From Erythroxylum novogranatense (Eukaryota > Streptophyta > Magnoliopsida > Malpighiales > Erythroxylaceae), in assembly GCA_029891385.1 (NCBI GenBank), contig CM057226.1, positions 11,897,225-11,961,224 on the forward strand: a stretch of 64,000 bases of DNA. Direction: 5' to 3'. Below the pieces are notes generated by a model that saw only the letters and a program-made list of their open reading frames with translations, made no database searches and was not told the DNA's origin. The translations under genes and the position numbers were made by a program. Below are positions 22,601-34,008 of the stretch, piece after piece (the first letter of the stretch is position 1; every line of letters starts with the position of its first letter).

Positions 22601-24923
22601 TAGGTTTCTGTTGGCATTAAGAAACACCTAGTCACTATGGCTTGATCAAAAGAGAAGCCTGCACTCTCTCACTCTTCCTCTCACAGATGCCCCTCTCCCC
22701 AATCTTCCCTCTTCTTTCATCCCTCTTCAACCTCTTATTCTGCATTTACTTCTCTCCCATTCTCTTCCTTATTTTCCTCATCCCTCAGCTAACTTACATT
22801 AATTATGCTAATAAAAGAGGAAGGAGAAATTGCTATAATAGTGTGAACCTTTTAGGAACAAGGAAAACAAAAAGGGACAGAATACATAAAGCAAAAACGC
22901 AGACCTGCTTAATTTCTGGGGGAGCTGGAGCCTCAGGAGCCAAATCTTCCCGCTCTTCAGGATCGTTACCAACAGTTTCATCATCATCAGTAAAAATCTC
23001 TTCATGCTCCCAATCATCACCTAATGCCAGCAGATAAATAACCCAAGTTATTATTTAGTAACTGTAGAATTAGCAACACTTTAAACTACAAGAACCAAAC
23101 TTCATTACATGATTGAAGTTAATCAAGAACAAAAAGGACCACATTACTAAGTGCATTCGAAGAAGAGGTTGCCAAAATGAGTATGCAGTGAAAGATTAAC
23201 AGAAGAGTGTATCAATAAATATTGCATAAATTGAAGAGAGAGAATTTTGCATAAGCAATTGACATTCAGAGTATGGAGAAGCAACACTGACCCTTTTCTA
23301 TATCATCATCGTCCATATCATGATCACCTCCCCTAGGCCCTTCTTCATCATCATCACCATCTCGTTTGTTGAGTCCAAGCCTACTTTTTCTAACTGCTTC
23401 TTCTTCTTCATCTTCTTCTCCCCTGTCAGAGACACTGCCTTCTTCTTCTTCACCAGTTGTCTTTTTACGTCCTCTTCCACCAGCAACAACACTCTCCTTC
23501 TCATCAAATTTATCCACTTCACCAAATGCTGCGGCTCCATTATTTGCAGCTTTCATCATCCATCTTTCATATCCATCAGCAGTCTTTCTCCTGTTCTTCA
23601 TCTTCTCTTCTGCTTCCTCCAAAGTAAGTTGTTTATATTGTGCAACCTTGTTAAAATTGTACCTGTTAAACATGTAAGCAGTTAAAATGCATCACCAATT
23701 AGCTGCACAAAATTTGAACCAGAGAGATCTTGAATCATACTCTTAAGTTCTTTAGGTCAATAAATTCTCATAATTATTTTATAGTAAAAACGGATAACTG
23801 TGGTAAAATAAGACACGAATAGGACTGAAAGTAAATCTGAGCAAGTTAAAACTTGGACAGTTCAATCCTATATATTCCTGAATGCACCCAACCCATATAA
23901 GGAGCCACAGGCCACAACTGTACATATTGTTTAGAATTCATACCAAGAGCCAGCAGGAATAGCAGTAAACTCTTTCCCTTGCATCATCAGCAGGTAGTAG
24001 GTTGCTGATTGGGAACCTTCAAGATGCCCCTGGTACTGAAACTGGCCTGTTTCATCTTCCAACATCCAAGGCTTATTCTTGTACTTCTCCTATTTAAATA
24101 AAGTAATGGAAATGAATTTTAAGGTCTACAAGAGGAATAAGAAAGGCAAATAATTCAACCTACAAACCTAATTTGGTGGGGAAATTGGTTTTAAAAGAAG
24201 GCAAATAAATTATGACCAACCTTCACCATTATCCTATCTCAAAAGACTAAGAATAACTAATCTTCCAAGAAGGAAAAACAGCTAGACAGGAAGAGATATC
24301 GAATCTAAGCAAAGCAAATGGGTAAAGAAGATTATATACCCTCAAGGTATCACTAAGTTGGCGACCTTGAAGTCCATCTTTATGGAGGGTCCATTTATTC
24401 TCCGCATTTTTCTTCCTTGAAAAAGTTGGCAGCCCATTCATAAATCTACCAATAAAGTAGTTCTTCTCACTGCTAGGACTCGCACGAACATTATATTCCT
24501 AAAAATGCAGACAACAACAATATGCTCAGAATTCAGCTTTTCCATCAATTCAAAAAAGGAAGCTAATTTTCTCGGCGAAATCAAAACTTTTACCAACATT
24601 TCTACTATTAGCTAGCTTTTTCGGGTTGATCATAACACAACAAACATCATATATGTAAATACCCGTTCACTGTCTCATTCAACAATCTGCAGTTAGAACA
24701 ATTCAAAGGGAAAAAAAGATAACAAAAGAAAACCAATTCAAGATTACGAAACTCGGATCAAGCGAGAGACAGTGGCACCACAATCATAGCATTTGCCACG
24801 ATTCTCGGCCATCGTTTTGCCACAGGACAAGCAAAGAGTCATGTGCTTGCAATTACTTCCGTACAAATCCGTAGTCGACCCACAGCCACTACACGAGGGC
24901 TTCAATAGCAAATCCAACGACAT
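19700..24923 (-). CDS. RAP74: TFIIF alpha subunit (RAP74), 9 coding exons, 537 aa
   Basis: Large subunit of general transcription factor TFIIF, which binds RNA polymerase II in the nucleus for initiation and elongation. Exons (coding): 24,753-24,923; 24,340-24,498; 23,944-24,089; 23,292-23,662; 22,905-23,020; 20,883-21,017; 20,362-20,577; 20,067-20,276; 19,700-19,789. All introns are GT-AG and the sum is 1,614 nt, an exact 538 codons. The N terminus has three CxxC pairs (C11/14, 31/34, 45/48), a plant-type zinc-ribbon-like addition. Then NYFIGRF, WMLEDETGQFQYQGHLEGSQ, and NFNKVAQYKQLTLEEAEEKM form the TFIIF dimerisation domain. A long acidic/basic low-complexity centre (exons 4-7) follows. 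The C-terminal winged helix is APVTEEEIRVVL...VTTQDLVARFK...ISKIQK...VVLRDK. The Met at 24,923 is chosen because the longer frame adds residues unlike the family. Length matches plant homologues (about 540). It appears intact. Confidence 0.96.
21018..22904 (-). other. Long fifth intron of RAP74
   Basis: At 1.9 kb it is the largest intron of the gene. It contains a 98-bp tandem duplication (21,947-22,138) and short frames without homology (for example 21,321-21,653 minus, and a pyrimidine-rich plus frame beginning 22,642). No transposon coding region is recognised in it. Confidence 0.7.
21947..22138. repeat. 98-bp tandem duplication in RAP74 intron 5
   Basis: Two copies start at 21,947 and 22,045 with AACTTCATCGTGTAGCATAC and end with a CACATGCTTTC...GGAGCTG segment. 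The second copy has a small deletion (CTCCTCTTAAATCAAATG against CTCTTAAAGCACATG). It is intronic and probably neutral. Confidence 0.9.
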
Positions 24924-25358
24924 TTTCTGTCCCTCCTTCAGAAACAGCAATACCCAATAGTAAAAAGGTTAAATCCCACAAAGAGCATGTCAGGGTTCAA
25001 TGAAGATGCGAAATGCGCATAAGCGCAGTGACAAGTAAACCCCTCTGGGTCATCCTGAGTGAGGAAGACGATGGAAGATATTAAAGATGAGTGGGTACTA
25101 TATCTCCTTAGGTACAATCGGCTCTATGAGATCACTACACACTGTCGGTTGCTGACAGTCCAGCACGAATTATAAAACATGTTTTTAAGACATATAACAT
25201 GTTTCCAAACGACAACCTACTTAGTTAGTTAGCAAGTGAAACGGCAATGTTTGAGTTTGTCTTGTACAATAAATCGCAGGAAGTTAGAAGAAATAAAAAC
25301 AAATAAGTCAGCGAGTGGCATTGCTTCTCGCTCCGACAGCAGCAGGCGACCAACTTCA
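24924..25358. promoter_or_regulatory. Shared divergent promoter region, RAP74 / mannanase
   Basis: Only 435 bp separate the start codons of two oppositely oriented genes, so both 5' UTRs and core promoters must fit here. No clear TATA box is seen close to either start. The segment is less AT-rich than the flanking introns. Coregulation is inference; all the sequence shows is the tight head-to-head spacing. Confidence 0.6.
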
Positions 25359-28300
25359 ATGGACTCTCAATGGAGGGAGAACAGACTCTACCCTCTGTTG
25401 GGTACCGTTTTGTTGCTATCTCTGCTTTATCTCAATTTCGACGACAAACTCAGCTTCCCGACCATCCTTCGGCTGCCTAGAATGGGGTTTGTTTCCACCA
25501 ACTCCACACACTTTGTCGTCTTCAATGGTGGGGAGCAGTCAACGATGTATGTCAATGGATGGAACTCATACTGGTTGTTGCAGGAGAGTGTGTGGAGTGA
25601 ATCTAGATCCAAGGTGTCTAAGATGTTTAAGAGAGGTGCTCAAATGGGGCTGACCGTTTGCAGGACTTGGGCTTTCAGTGATGGTCATGGTCCTAACGAC
25701 TTGCAGGTCTCTCCTGGTGTCTTCAACGAGAGAGTCTTTCGGGTTTGTTCTGTTTAATCTCTTATAGAATTTGTGATATTTGCTTTTGTTAATGAATTGA
25801 GGATATTGGAATGGGATTGTAGGAAGACTTTCAATCGCATACCCAGTTACCCACTTGATTATTAGTTCAAAGAAGGGTTTTTTTTCCAGTTTGTTCTGTT
25901 CTATCTCTTAAGAAAGTTGTGATTTTTTCTTTCTGTAGATACTGAAAGAAAAAAAATAAGTTTTCTATATTTGGTGTGTATAATTCAATATATGAGGGGT
26001 TATTTATACCAAATTTGCCTAACTAAGTATCCATAATTTATACTATACAATCATATTATATTAAAATAAAATCAATAATAATGATAAGATCATTATCATA
26101 TCATATCAAAGTACATCTTATAATGATAAGATCAAGGATAAGATGGACATCTTATCTTATTGTTATTATTGTAAAAATCTCCCCACAAACTCAAGTTGTC
26201 ATTGTAAATGAGGGGTTGAGTTTAGAAATTAAATCTGTAAAGTGTCGAGTTGAATGAGACTCTGTGAAGATGTCAGCAATCTAAGACTATAAGAAAATGA
26301 GAACGAGTTGTATGGTCATTTAGAGAACATGATATTTGAACAAGATTACAATCGATCTCAATATGTTTAGTCCGTTCATGAAAAACATCATTATTAGCAA
26401 TTTGCATAGTACTATTGTTATCACAATAGAGAGAAACTGCAGGCAAGAAAGATACACCCATATCTTGAAGCAGCCATCATAGCCAAAGGAGTACAAAGGT
26501 AGTCTGAGTAAGAGTTTTGTATTTGACCTCTATAATGAATCAAGAGACAATTATTTGTTTCTTGTTGCGCCAAGAAATGAAAGATGTTCCTAGAAAGAAA
26601 CAATAAATAGTGGTGGATTGATGGTTTTTTAGATCCCCAACATAGTAGTCAATAGCGGGCGATCGCGGCGCTATCGTGGAGGAGCGGAGCGGCGCTATCC
26701 GCTACAAAAACCCTTGTAGCGGAGCGGTTTGGTGTCGCGGTATTCTTACTTTTTCTTATTTTTTAATACTTAAACTCTCTTTTTTCCTATCCACACGACT
26801 GAACACGTCGTCTCTCCTCTTCTACTCCTCACAAATCAAACCTTCCTCTCTCTCTCACCGACCGACAGCCGCCAACTGCCGACCGCCGTCTCTCTTCTAC
26901 TCCTCTCTTCTACTCCTTCTCTCTCACCCACAATGGAGTCATCCTCTTCTCAGCCACGGGATGTACCGTCGTCTGCCGCCTTTGTCTCTGCTGCGTCTGC
27001 GACAGTTTCTTCGATGTGGATTGGTGAAGCCTCATCGCGTAAATTTAGATATGGCTTGGCGGTGGAATAGCTTAAAAGACATCAACAATAAGAAGGCTGT
27101 CACTTGTGACTTTTGTGGCAAAACCAAAGAACGGGGTATTACCCGAGCTAAGCGGCATCAAATGGGAGTGACGGGAGACGTTGATAAGTGTTTGAAGACT
27201 CCTCCTGAAGTGAAAGAGATACTTAAAGCAACCTGCACAAAGAAGAAAGCTGAGAAAGAAGCATACTTGACTGAGCTTCAAGAAGGAGATGATGATGATG
27301 ACGAAGTTCGAAATTTTAGTATTAAAATAGAAAGACATTTGCGACTTCAAGTGGAGCATCATCGACTCCCCGCCATTGCTAAGAAAGCCAAAATGTCAAG
27401 GACCTTGGATTTATTGATGGTAAAAAATCCAGAAGCAACCATCAAATTAGGAAAGGCTAAGAGGCAAACAAGCATAAATGATGCTTGTGACAAGGAGGCA
27501 AGAGCAAGAACAGTTCAATACATAGAACGGTTCCTTTGCAGAAATGGAATTGCTTTTAATGTTGTACGCTCAAAAAGTTTCAAGTTGATAGTGGAAGCTA
27601 TTGGAAACTATAGGCCACACCTAAAGGTTCCAAGCTATCATGAGTGTAGAGTTGGTCTTCTTAAAAAGGAGCTGGAGTATACCAAAGAACTCTTGAAACC
27701 TCATGAACTGGAAAGAGAGAACTATGGATGCTCAATTATGTCCGATGCGTGATGATAAGAAGAATGAACTTTGATAAATTTCTTGGTAAATTGTCCAACT
27801 GGTTCTATGTTTGTTAGTAGTGTTGATGCATCCGCTTATATGAAGACAGGGAAAAATTATTTGAGCTCTTGGATAGTTTTGTTGAGGAGATTGAGAGCAC
27901 AAGGTTGTGCAACTAGTCGATGACAATGGAAGCAATTATGTGTTGGTCGGTAAGTTGTTACAAGCTAAGAGGCCGCATTTGTTTTGGACTCCATGTGCTG
28001 CCCATTGTATTGATTTAATGTTAGAAGATATTGGCAAGATTGCAAGGATCAAGAGGGCAATCCAAAGAGGAATTAATCTTGTTTCCTTCATTTATAACCA
28101 CTCGTTAACCTTGAATATTATGAGGAGGCACACAAATAAGTCTGAATTGGTTAGGCATGCAGTGACAAGATTTGCCACAACATTCTTAACATTACAAAGG
28201 TTGCATAATCTGAAAACAACCTTAGAAAGATGTTCACATCGATGAGTGGTTGAAGTCCAAAACAACTAAAGAAGCTAAGGGAAAAGGCGTGACGACACGT

Positions 28301-31300
28301 GCTTATGCCTTCCTTTGGAATGATGTTATTTATAGCCTTAAGGCTATGGGGCCCCTGTGAAAGTTCTTAGGCTTGTTGATAATGAGAAAAACCCGCAATG
28401 GGTTACATTTATGAGGCTATGGATAGGGCAAAAGAAACTATTCGAATGCATTCAAAGGAAATGAAGCTAAGTATAAGGAGATTTTGAGATAATTGATAGA
28501 AGATGGAGTGCCAACTTCATCATCCATTGCATCTCGCCGGTCATTATCTCAATCCTCAATTCTTCTATGGCAATCCAAGAATTGAAAATGATCCGAAGTG
28601 ATGGAGGGGTTGTATAAATGCATTGAGAGGTCACAACAAATGAAGAGTGTAGACATGGCTTCTCATGAGTTGTCAACATATAGAAGAGCCGGAGGCCTCT
28701 TTGGTTTAAAGGCGACAATAAGACAAAGGGCTACATTAGCTCCTGGCGAATGGTGGAAGAACTATGGTGTCCATACTCCACATTTGCAAAACATTGCCAT
28801 TAAGGTGTTGAGTTTGACTTGTAGCTCATCAGGATGTGAGCGGAATTGGAGTATCTTTGAGCATGTTCATTCGAAAAAGAGAAGCAGGCTTGAACATCAA
28901 AGGTTGCAAGACTTGGTTTTCATCAAATATAACCAAGCTCTTAAGGAACGTTTTGAGTGTCGTGATGTGGTAGATCCCATTCTCCTAAAGGATGTTGATG
29001 AAGATAGTGAGTGGTTGTTAGGAGAAACGGATGATGATGAAGGTGCTGAAGATGACTTCGTGTTTGATGATGATAATACATTGACTTGGGGAGTCATTGT
29101 CGTGCAAGTGGGGTGGTGAGCCTTTAACCTACACTAGGAGGCACTCAAGATCAAAGAATACAACTGCACTCGCTTCTAGTTCTAGGCCTTCAAGCTCTAG
29201 GGAAAAGAAAAGGAAGTTATACAAGAAGAATATGGAAATGAAGAAACCAAGAAGAGGAAGAGGAAGAGGTCTACAAAAGTAGTGATGAAAGTGAAAATGA
29301 AGAAGAGATGGCAGATCTCGGAGATGATGATGATGATTATTGTTAGAAAGCTTAGTTATAGAAAGCTTATGATGTTGATGATTACTCTATGTCTCTGAAC
29401 TTATTGGTGTATTGTATTCAATTGTTTTCCATGCTAAACCTCTGTTGAAGCTTATATATATATATGTGTGATAGAAATAGCGGCCGCTCCGCTATTCGCT
29501 ATTCCGCTATAGCGTTTTCGAGGTCGGCCGCTCCGCGCCGCTATCCGCTATTAACTACTATGATCCCCAACCCAACCAGCATCAGAATAAGCTTGTAACT
29601 CTAATAGGGAAGAGTAGCGAGAAAAAAGGCCATGAAACAAAGTGCCTCAGAGTTACTAACAACGGAGAAATGAGTTGTACTAGGTGCGGACATGAAGTTA
29701 CTCACAATGTGAACAGTATGAGTAATATCTGAACGAGAGATAGTAAGGTAGATAAGACCGTCAACTAATTGGCGATAAAGCGTATCATTATTAAATAGAC
29801 TCCCATCAGTAGCAAAAATGTGACATTGGTGTCTAGTGAAGTATTACTAATGTTAGCACAAAAGATGAGATCAATAGCATACTTTGCTTGTGACAGATAG
29901 TATCCAGATTCATCTAAGGACACTTTGAGACCCAAAAAATAACTTAGATTACCCAAGTCTTTCATTGCAAATTGCTGGTCAAGAAAGGACTTAAGGGTAG
30001 AGATGCCTTGTATGTCATCACCAATTATTATCATGTTATCTAACTAGAGAAGGAAAAGAGTGTACCTTGGATCTGTTTTGCGAAGAACCAAGACATGATT
30101 ATAAGAGGTAAACTTGAAATTAAGTTGTCCACTGGTGGAACTAAATTTTGCAATCTAGGCTCGAGGAGCTTGTTTTAATCCTTAAAAGACTTCGCAGAGA
30201 CGACAAACATTATTAGAAGGATGATTATACCTCAGAGGAGGTTGCATGTACACTTCTTCTGTGAGATTTCCATTAAGAATTCATTTGAAATAACTGTCAT
30301 CTTTTGCTAGCATCAACAATAATGAAATTGCATATTGGGGTAATTTTGGCTACAGGAGCGAAAATCTCCTTATAATCAATTTCATATTTATGAGTGAATC
30401 CTTTAGCAACAAGGCGAGCTTTGTATGTTTCCACTGATCCATCTACTCAAATCTTAATTTTATAGACTCATCTACAGTCAATAACAAACTTGTCTAGGGG
30501 TAAGTCAACCAAGTTACAAATTTCAGTGTTAGAGAGAGCTTGTAGTTCTTCCTCCATTGCTTGCCAACATAAAGTGTCAGAGATGGCCTTGCGATAGGTG
30601 CGAGGTTTAGATAGAGAAACAATAGTGGAATAAGCATGGAAATCTTTCAAACGAACAGAGGGTTGACTTACTCGGGTAGATGAGGAAGAGTTGTGTGGTG
30701 AAGGTGAAAGTGAAGGGTCTCTATCCAGGGAAGATATAATAGAATCGGATGCTTGTTCTATTGGACTGTTAGAGTTGTAAGATGGACCTGTAGAAGAAAT
30801 ATCATGAAACAAAGATATGGTAAGATCCAAACAAAATTGTTGTCGGGTTCGTTGACTCGGAAATTTGAGAGTGTGAAAAACATTTTATGTTCCCATTTCT
30901 TCAGAGCCTCAGATTGTTGACATATTCACGAAGTCTCATCCACCTTGGCGCTTTGTAGATCTAGTTTCCAAACTCGACCTCTCATTTACTATGTCACCTT
31001 GAATTTGAAGGGGGTGTTAATAATAATAACAATAAGATAAGATGTATCTTATCCTTGATCTTATCATTATAAAATGTATTTTGATATGATATGATAACGA
31101 TCTTGTCATTATCTTTGATTTTATCTTTGAGGTGATATGATTGTATAATATAAAATTAGGGCTATTTAGTTAGACAAATTGTATGTAAATATTCCCTTGT
31201 ACATTGAATTGTACACACAAAATATAGAAAATTTCTTTTCTTCTTTTTCTAGACACTTGCAACTAGGGTTTCAACTCCAGCAGCTTTTCTTGGCGTATGA

Positions 31301-33731
31301 TGATGCATGGGCAGGTTTCCATAGATGATTTTTGAACCGTTGTATTCTACTCGAGAAGATGAACAATTTATTATATGGAAAAATGTTTTTGGAGTAGATT
31401 TAAAAACCCATAATATGAAAACAAAATGTTGTGAGGGAAAAAATAAAGAAAGATCCAGAATTTTGACTCCTTTTGTTACAAGGAAGACTGTGAAATCATG
31501 TAGTGAGTGAAAGAAGAAAAGAAGTTTTTCTATATTGTGTGCATAATTTACTGTGCAAGGGAGTATTTATATATAAGTTATCTAACTAAATATCTCTACT
31601 TTTATGTTATACAATCATATCATATTAAAGATAAAATTAAGGATAATGATAAGAGCATTATCATATCTTATCAAAATATATCATATAATGATAAGATCAA
31701 TTATACATCTTATTTTATTGTTATTATTGTTAATACTGTTATTAAAGAACTGTGGATTATAAGGAATGGAATTAGGGAAACTTATACTATGAGTTGAATG
31801 TTAGTAAGTCATAGTAGCCATACCCAGTTGATTACTAGTTAAAACTTAAAAGAAAGGTTCTTTTGCAATGGCATTTAAGAGTTTGCTATCTTTTGCGTCA
31901 TTAACTTGCTTTTTAGTTAGAAAATGTCCTTAATTGTATGATCAGGTCGGTTTTTGTGCGGGATTGTAAAATTGAAGAATTTCCTTGGAGTGTCAACTGG
32001 GATGTAGAGCTTATATTGTACCATGAAACTTGCTGTTTCTTTTCGACCGGGGCAGGAATGTCATTAGAATCTGTGATTTTGAATGTGAGCTAGGGGACTT
32101 GCTGTTTTCCCTGTGTAGTGTGTACTAATGTAATTCTTCATATCATGCTGTTTTTCTGTTTTATACTTATTGCAAGATTGATGGAAGCATTTATGAGTTC
32201 TCTCAGAGCTTTTATATGTATCTGGCTGCAGGCACTGGACTTTGTGATAGTTGAAGCAAGGAGGCATCGGATAAGGTTAATTCTTAGTTTAGTTAATAAT
32301 CTAAATGCTTTTGGTGGAAAGGCTCAGTATGTAAGGTGGGCGGAACAAACTGGAATTGATGTCTCCTTAAAAGATGATTCCTTCTTTTCGAACCCTGCCA
32401 TTAAGGACTCCTACAAAGCATATGTCAAGGTGGGACACAATATTTAATTATGAAAATGTGAACCCTCAGAACCATTTTTACACTCTCATTATATGTTCGA
32501 TTGAACAAGTAATACCGGCCATACGATCAGTGGTAAATATTATTCCTTTGGAAAAGAGATCTGTATCTGTCACTTCCTCTGAAAACCTGGGTTCAACTTC
32601 AAATCTCTACTGAATTGCAGTCATAATTATTATACAATTTGATGCCTATTTCTGTTTGCTTATCACATCCTGTTATGCACTTGCCAGGCCATTGTGACAA
32701 GGAAGAATTCGATAAGTGGTGTAAGGTATTGTGACGAACCAGCAATTTTTGCCTGGGAGCTTATGAATGAGCCCCGGTGTGCATCTAATTCATCTGCTCC
32801 TTTACTTCAGGTGAATTGGAAATAATTGTGAACTTTCATTTTCAAAATTGGTGAAGAAGATTATTTTCAAGTAACTTCATCTGAGATTTGATTGAACTTG
32901 TTTTGTTACTGTTCACCAAAGGCATGGATCAACGAAATGGCGACATTCATCAAAGGCTTGGATAAGAAACATCTAGTTACTGTTGGACTTGAGGGCTTTT
33001 ACAGCCTAAATACAACAGAAGAGTTGGATGTAAATCCTGGCAAATGGGCAGCCTCACTTGGATCTGACTTCGTACAAAATTCAGCAATCAAAGACATTGA
33101 TTTTGCTTCAGTCCATACATACCCAGATAGCTGGTTAGTCATGGTCTCATATACTCTGATAGTTGTGTGGATGATGATCAAATTACAAGGATCAGACCCA
33201 GCAAGTTATTCCACTATGCATTCTTGCGATAGGTTATTATATTTTATGCCAATCTGTTGTGGTGTTTGGGTGGAGTTGCCTAATTTATCTCAATGTTGAT
33301 GCTTACATCAGCTTGATATTGAGTTGATTGTAAAATCTGGTTCATCTACAAATTGCAGGATTCCAAATACAAACTTGGAAGGCAAAGCAAAGTTTCTTTC
33401 TCAGTGGATGGATTCTCATGTAAGGGACGGAGATACTGTGTTGAGAAAACCAGTTCTTTTTACAGAAGTGGGCTCTGCTCGGCATGCAACTAAGGAAGGG
33501 GTAAACGACATTGATAGATTGTTAAAAGCAGTGTATGATAGAATTTACGAGTCGGCAAAGAGGGGACAGGCCGGAGCAGGAGCCTTAATATGGCAATTAT
33601 TAGTAGAAGGAGTCGAGGAATATAGTGATCAGTATTCTTTTGTGCCATGGAATCATCCTTCTACCTATAAACTGATAAAAGAACAATCATCAAGGCTACG
33701 AAATTTAACTTTAGAGCACAAAATGGGATGA
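25359..33731 (+). CDS. MAN6: Mannan endo-1,4-beta-mannosidase (GH5), 5 exons, 429 aa
   Basis: Hydrolyses internal beta-1,4 links of mannan and galactomannan in plant cell walls. Coding exons: 25,359-25,742; 32,232-32,429; 32,688-32,810; 32,922-33,133; 33,359-33,731; total 1,290 nt, in frame, GT-AG introns. N terminus [15 protein letters not shown] then a hydrophobic stretch (about 11-27) makes a signal anchor. Family landmarks: [23 protein letters not shown] (exon 1); [21 protein letters not shown] (exon 2); [10 protein letters not shown] with acid/base E222 (exon 3); [10 protein letters not shown] and [13 protein letters not shown] (exon 4); KPVLFTEVG with nucleophile E342 and WQLLVEG (exon 5). 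The start is the Met before the hydrophobic segment; an upstream in-frame Met only adds a poor leader. Wording resembles the plant MAN6 group more than MAN2, but the number is a judgement. Intron 1 is 6.5 kb because of transposon insertions; whether it is spliced efficiently is unknown. Confidence 0.95.
25934..26640 (-). mobile_element. Ty1/copia remnant: LTR plus RNase H end
   Basis: In mannanase intron 1. An LTR-like block of about 240 bp (25,934-26,173) contains repeated ATAATGATAAGATCA words. It is preceded, in the minus direction, by GGGGAGATTTT, a plausible polypurine tract. Further on (26,273-26,461) the minus strand reads [20 protein letters not shown] then [10 protein letters not shown], the copia RNase H end, with Trp/Gly context and a stop before the tail. 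The remnant is cut by the hAT element at 26,641 and resumes after 29,562. Confidence 0.82.
26641..29562 (+). mobile_element. hAT DNA transposon, 2.9 kb, with exact 8-bp TSD
   Basis: Terminal inverted repeats CATAGTAGTCAATAGCGG and (right end, reversed) CATAGTAGTTAATAGCGG differ at one of 18 positions. The flanks are an exact 8-bp duplication ATCCCCAA (26,633-26,640 and 29,563-29,570), the hallmark of hAT insertion. Subterminal DNA is strikingly GC-rich (repeats of GCGGAGCGGC and GCTATCCGCTA) in an AT-rich host. It inserted into an older copia remnant inside mannanase intron 1. Its transposase frame is broken, so it is non-autonomous now. Confidence 0.95.
26933..29282 (+). pseudogene. hAT transposase, broken
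   Basis: Pieces in order: [16 protein letters not shown] leader; BED-type zinc finger (WNSLKD, CDFCGK, RAKRHQ); [15 protein letters not shown] and [20 protein letters not shown] (DUF659 region); [16 protein letters not shown] and [21 protein letters not shown]-terminal dimerisation domain [47 protein letters not shown]; acidic tail. Frames change near 27,018; stops follow SDA at 27,750 where relatives have Trp, and the middle between about 28,245 and 28,598 is frameshifted. All main domains are recognisable, so the copy was complete before decay. Confidence 0.92.
29571..30840 (-). pseudogene. Ty1/copia Pol remnant (reverse transcriptase region)
   Basis: On the minus strand 29,765-30,034 reads the end of copia reverse transcriptase: [20 protein letters not shown] then [15 protein letters not shown] and [14 protein letters not shown]. 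Upstream, 30,468-30,830 gives the region before it: [20 protein letters not shown] and [20 protein letters not shown] with [11 protein letters not shown]. Between these, 30,050-30,460 holds shifted frames of the same domain (for example the Ala-Arg-Leu-Val-Ala-Lys-Gly block near 30,400). Multiple frameshifts and stops occur. It is the other half of the copia copy interrupted by the hAT element. Confidence 0.87.
30890..31255 (+). mobile_element. Plus-strand copia 3' end with LTR
   Basis: Opposite in orientation to the neighbouring copia pieces. The plus strand reads ...VDIFTKS...RF...VSKLDL, the copia tail (ADxFTKxL), then AATTTGAAGGGGG, a polypurine tract, then an LTR from TGTTAATAATAA (31,015) to CTAGACA (31,255), 241 bp. 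The LTR is the reverse complement relative of the blocks at 25,934 and 31,499. This implies a second insertion or an inversion. Confidence 0.8.
31499..31734 (-). repeat. Third copy of the same copia LTR
   Basis: Begins TGTAGTGAGTGAAAG and shares the CTATATTGTGTGCATAATTTAC, TACAATCATATCATATTAAAG and ATAATGATAAGATCA-type words, in order, with 25,934-26,173 (same orientation). It may be the 5' LTR of the minus-strand copia element, but no primer site follows and no matching target duplication was found. Bases between 31,256 and 31,498 are unassigned intron DNA. Confidence 0.75.
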
Positions 33732-34008
33732 CAAGGTTCTTCAATTTATTAATTCTTTTATTACATGCAAGTATCAAAGCTTGAAGAATGTACTTGCATA
33801 CAGTTTGGATCATGCCTTCGAAATGAAATTTCGGAAATATTGTCAGTTTGCCTTGCTCAAAGCTCAGATAATAGTTTCTGATATATGTAAATGCACAGAA
33901 AAAAAGAAGCAGAGGCCTGCTAAAGGTGTGATAATACTCAGAGAAAGCCACATATATAATAGCGTAGAAGAAGCGTAAACCTGGATATTATATTATATGA
34001 GAACTTAT

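Noticed and set aside
23298..23685. Ser/Phe-rich plus-strand frames and a Lys-rich minus-strand frame near RAP74 exon 4
   Set aside because: They are other-frame readings of the acidic low-complexity exon of RAP74.
31256..31498. Extra mannanase exon between LTR copies
   Set aside because: Exons 1 and 2 join in frame with continuous family sequence, leaving no room for another exon.
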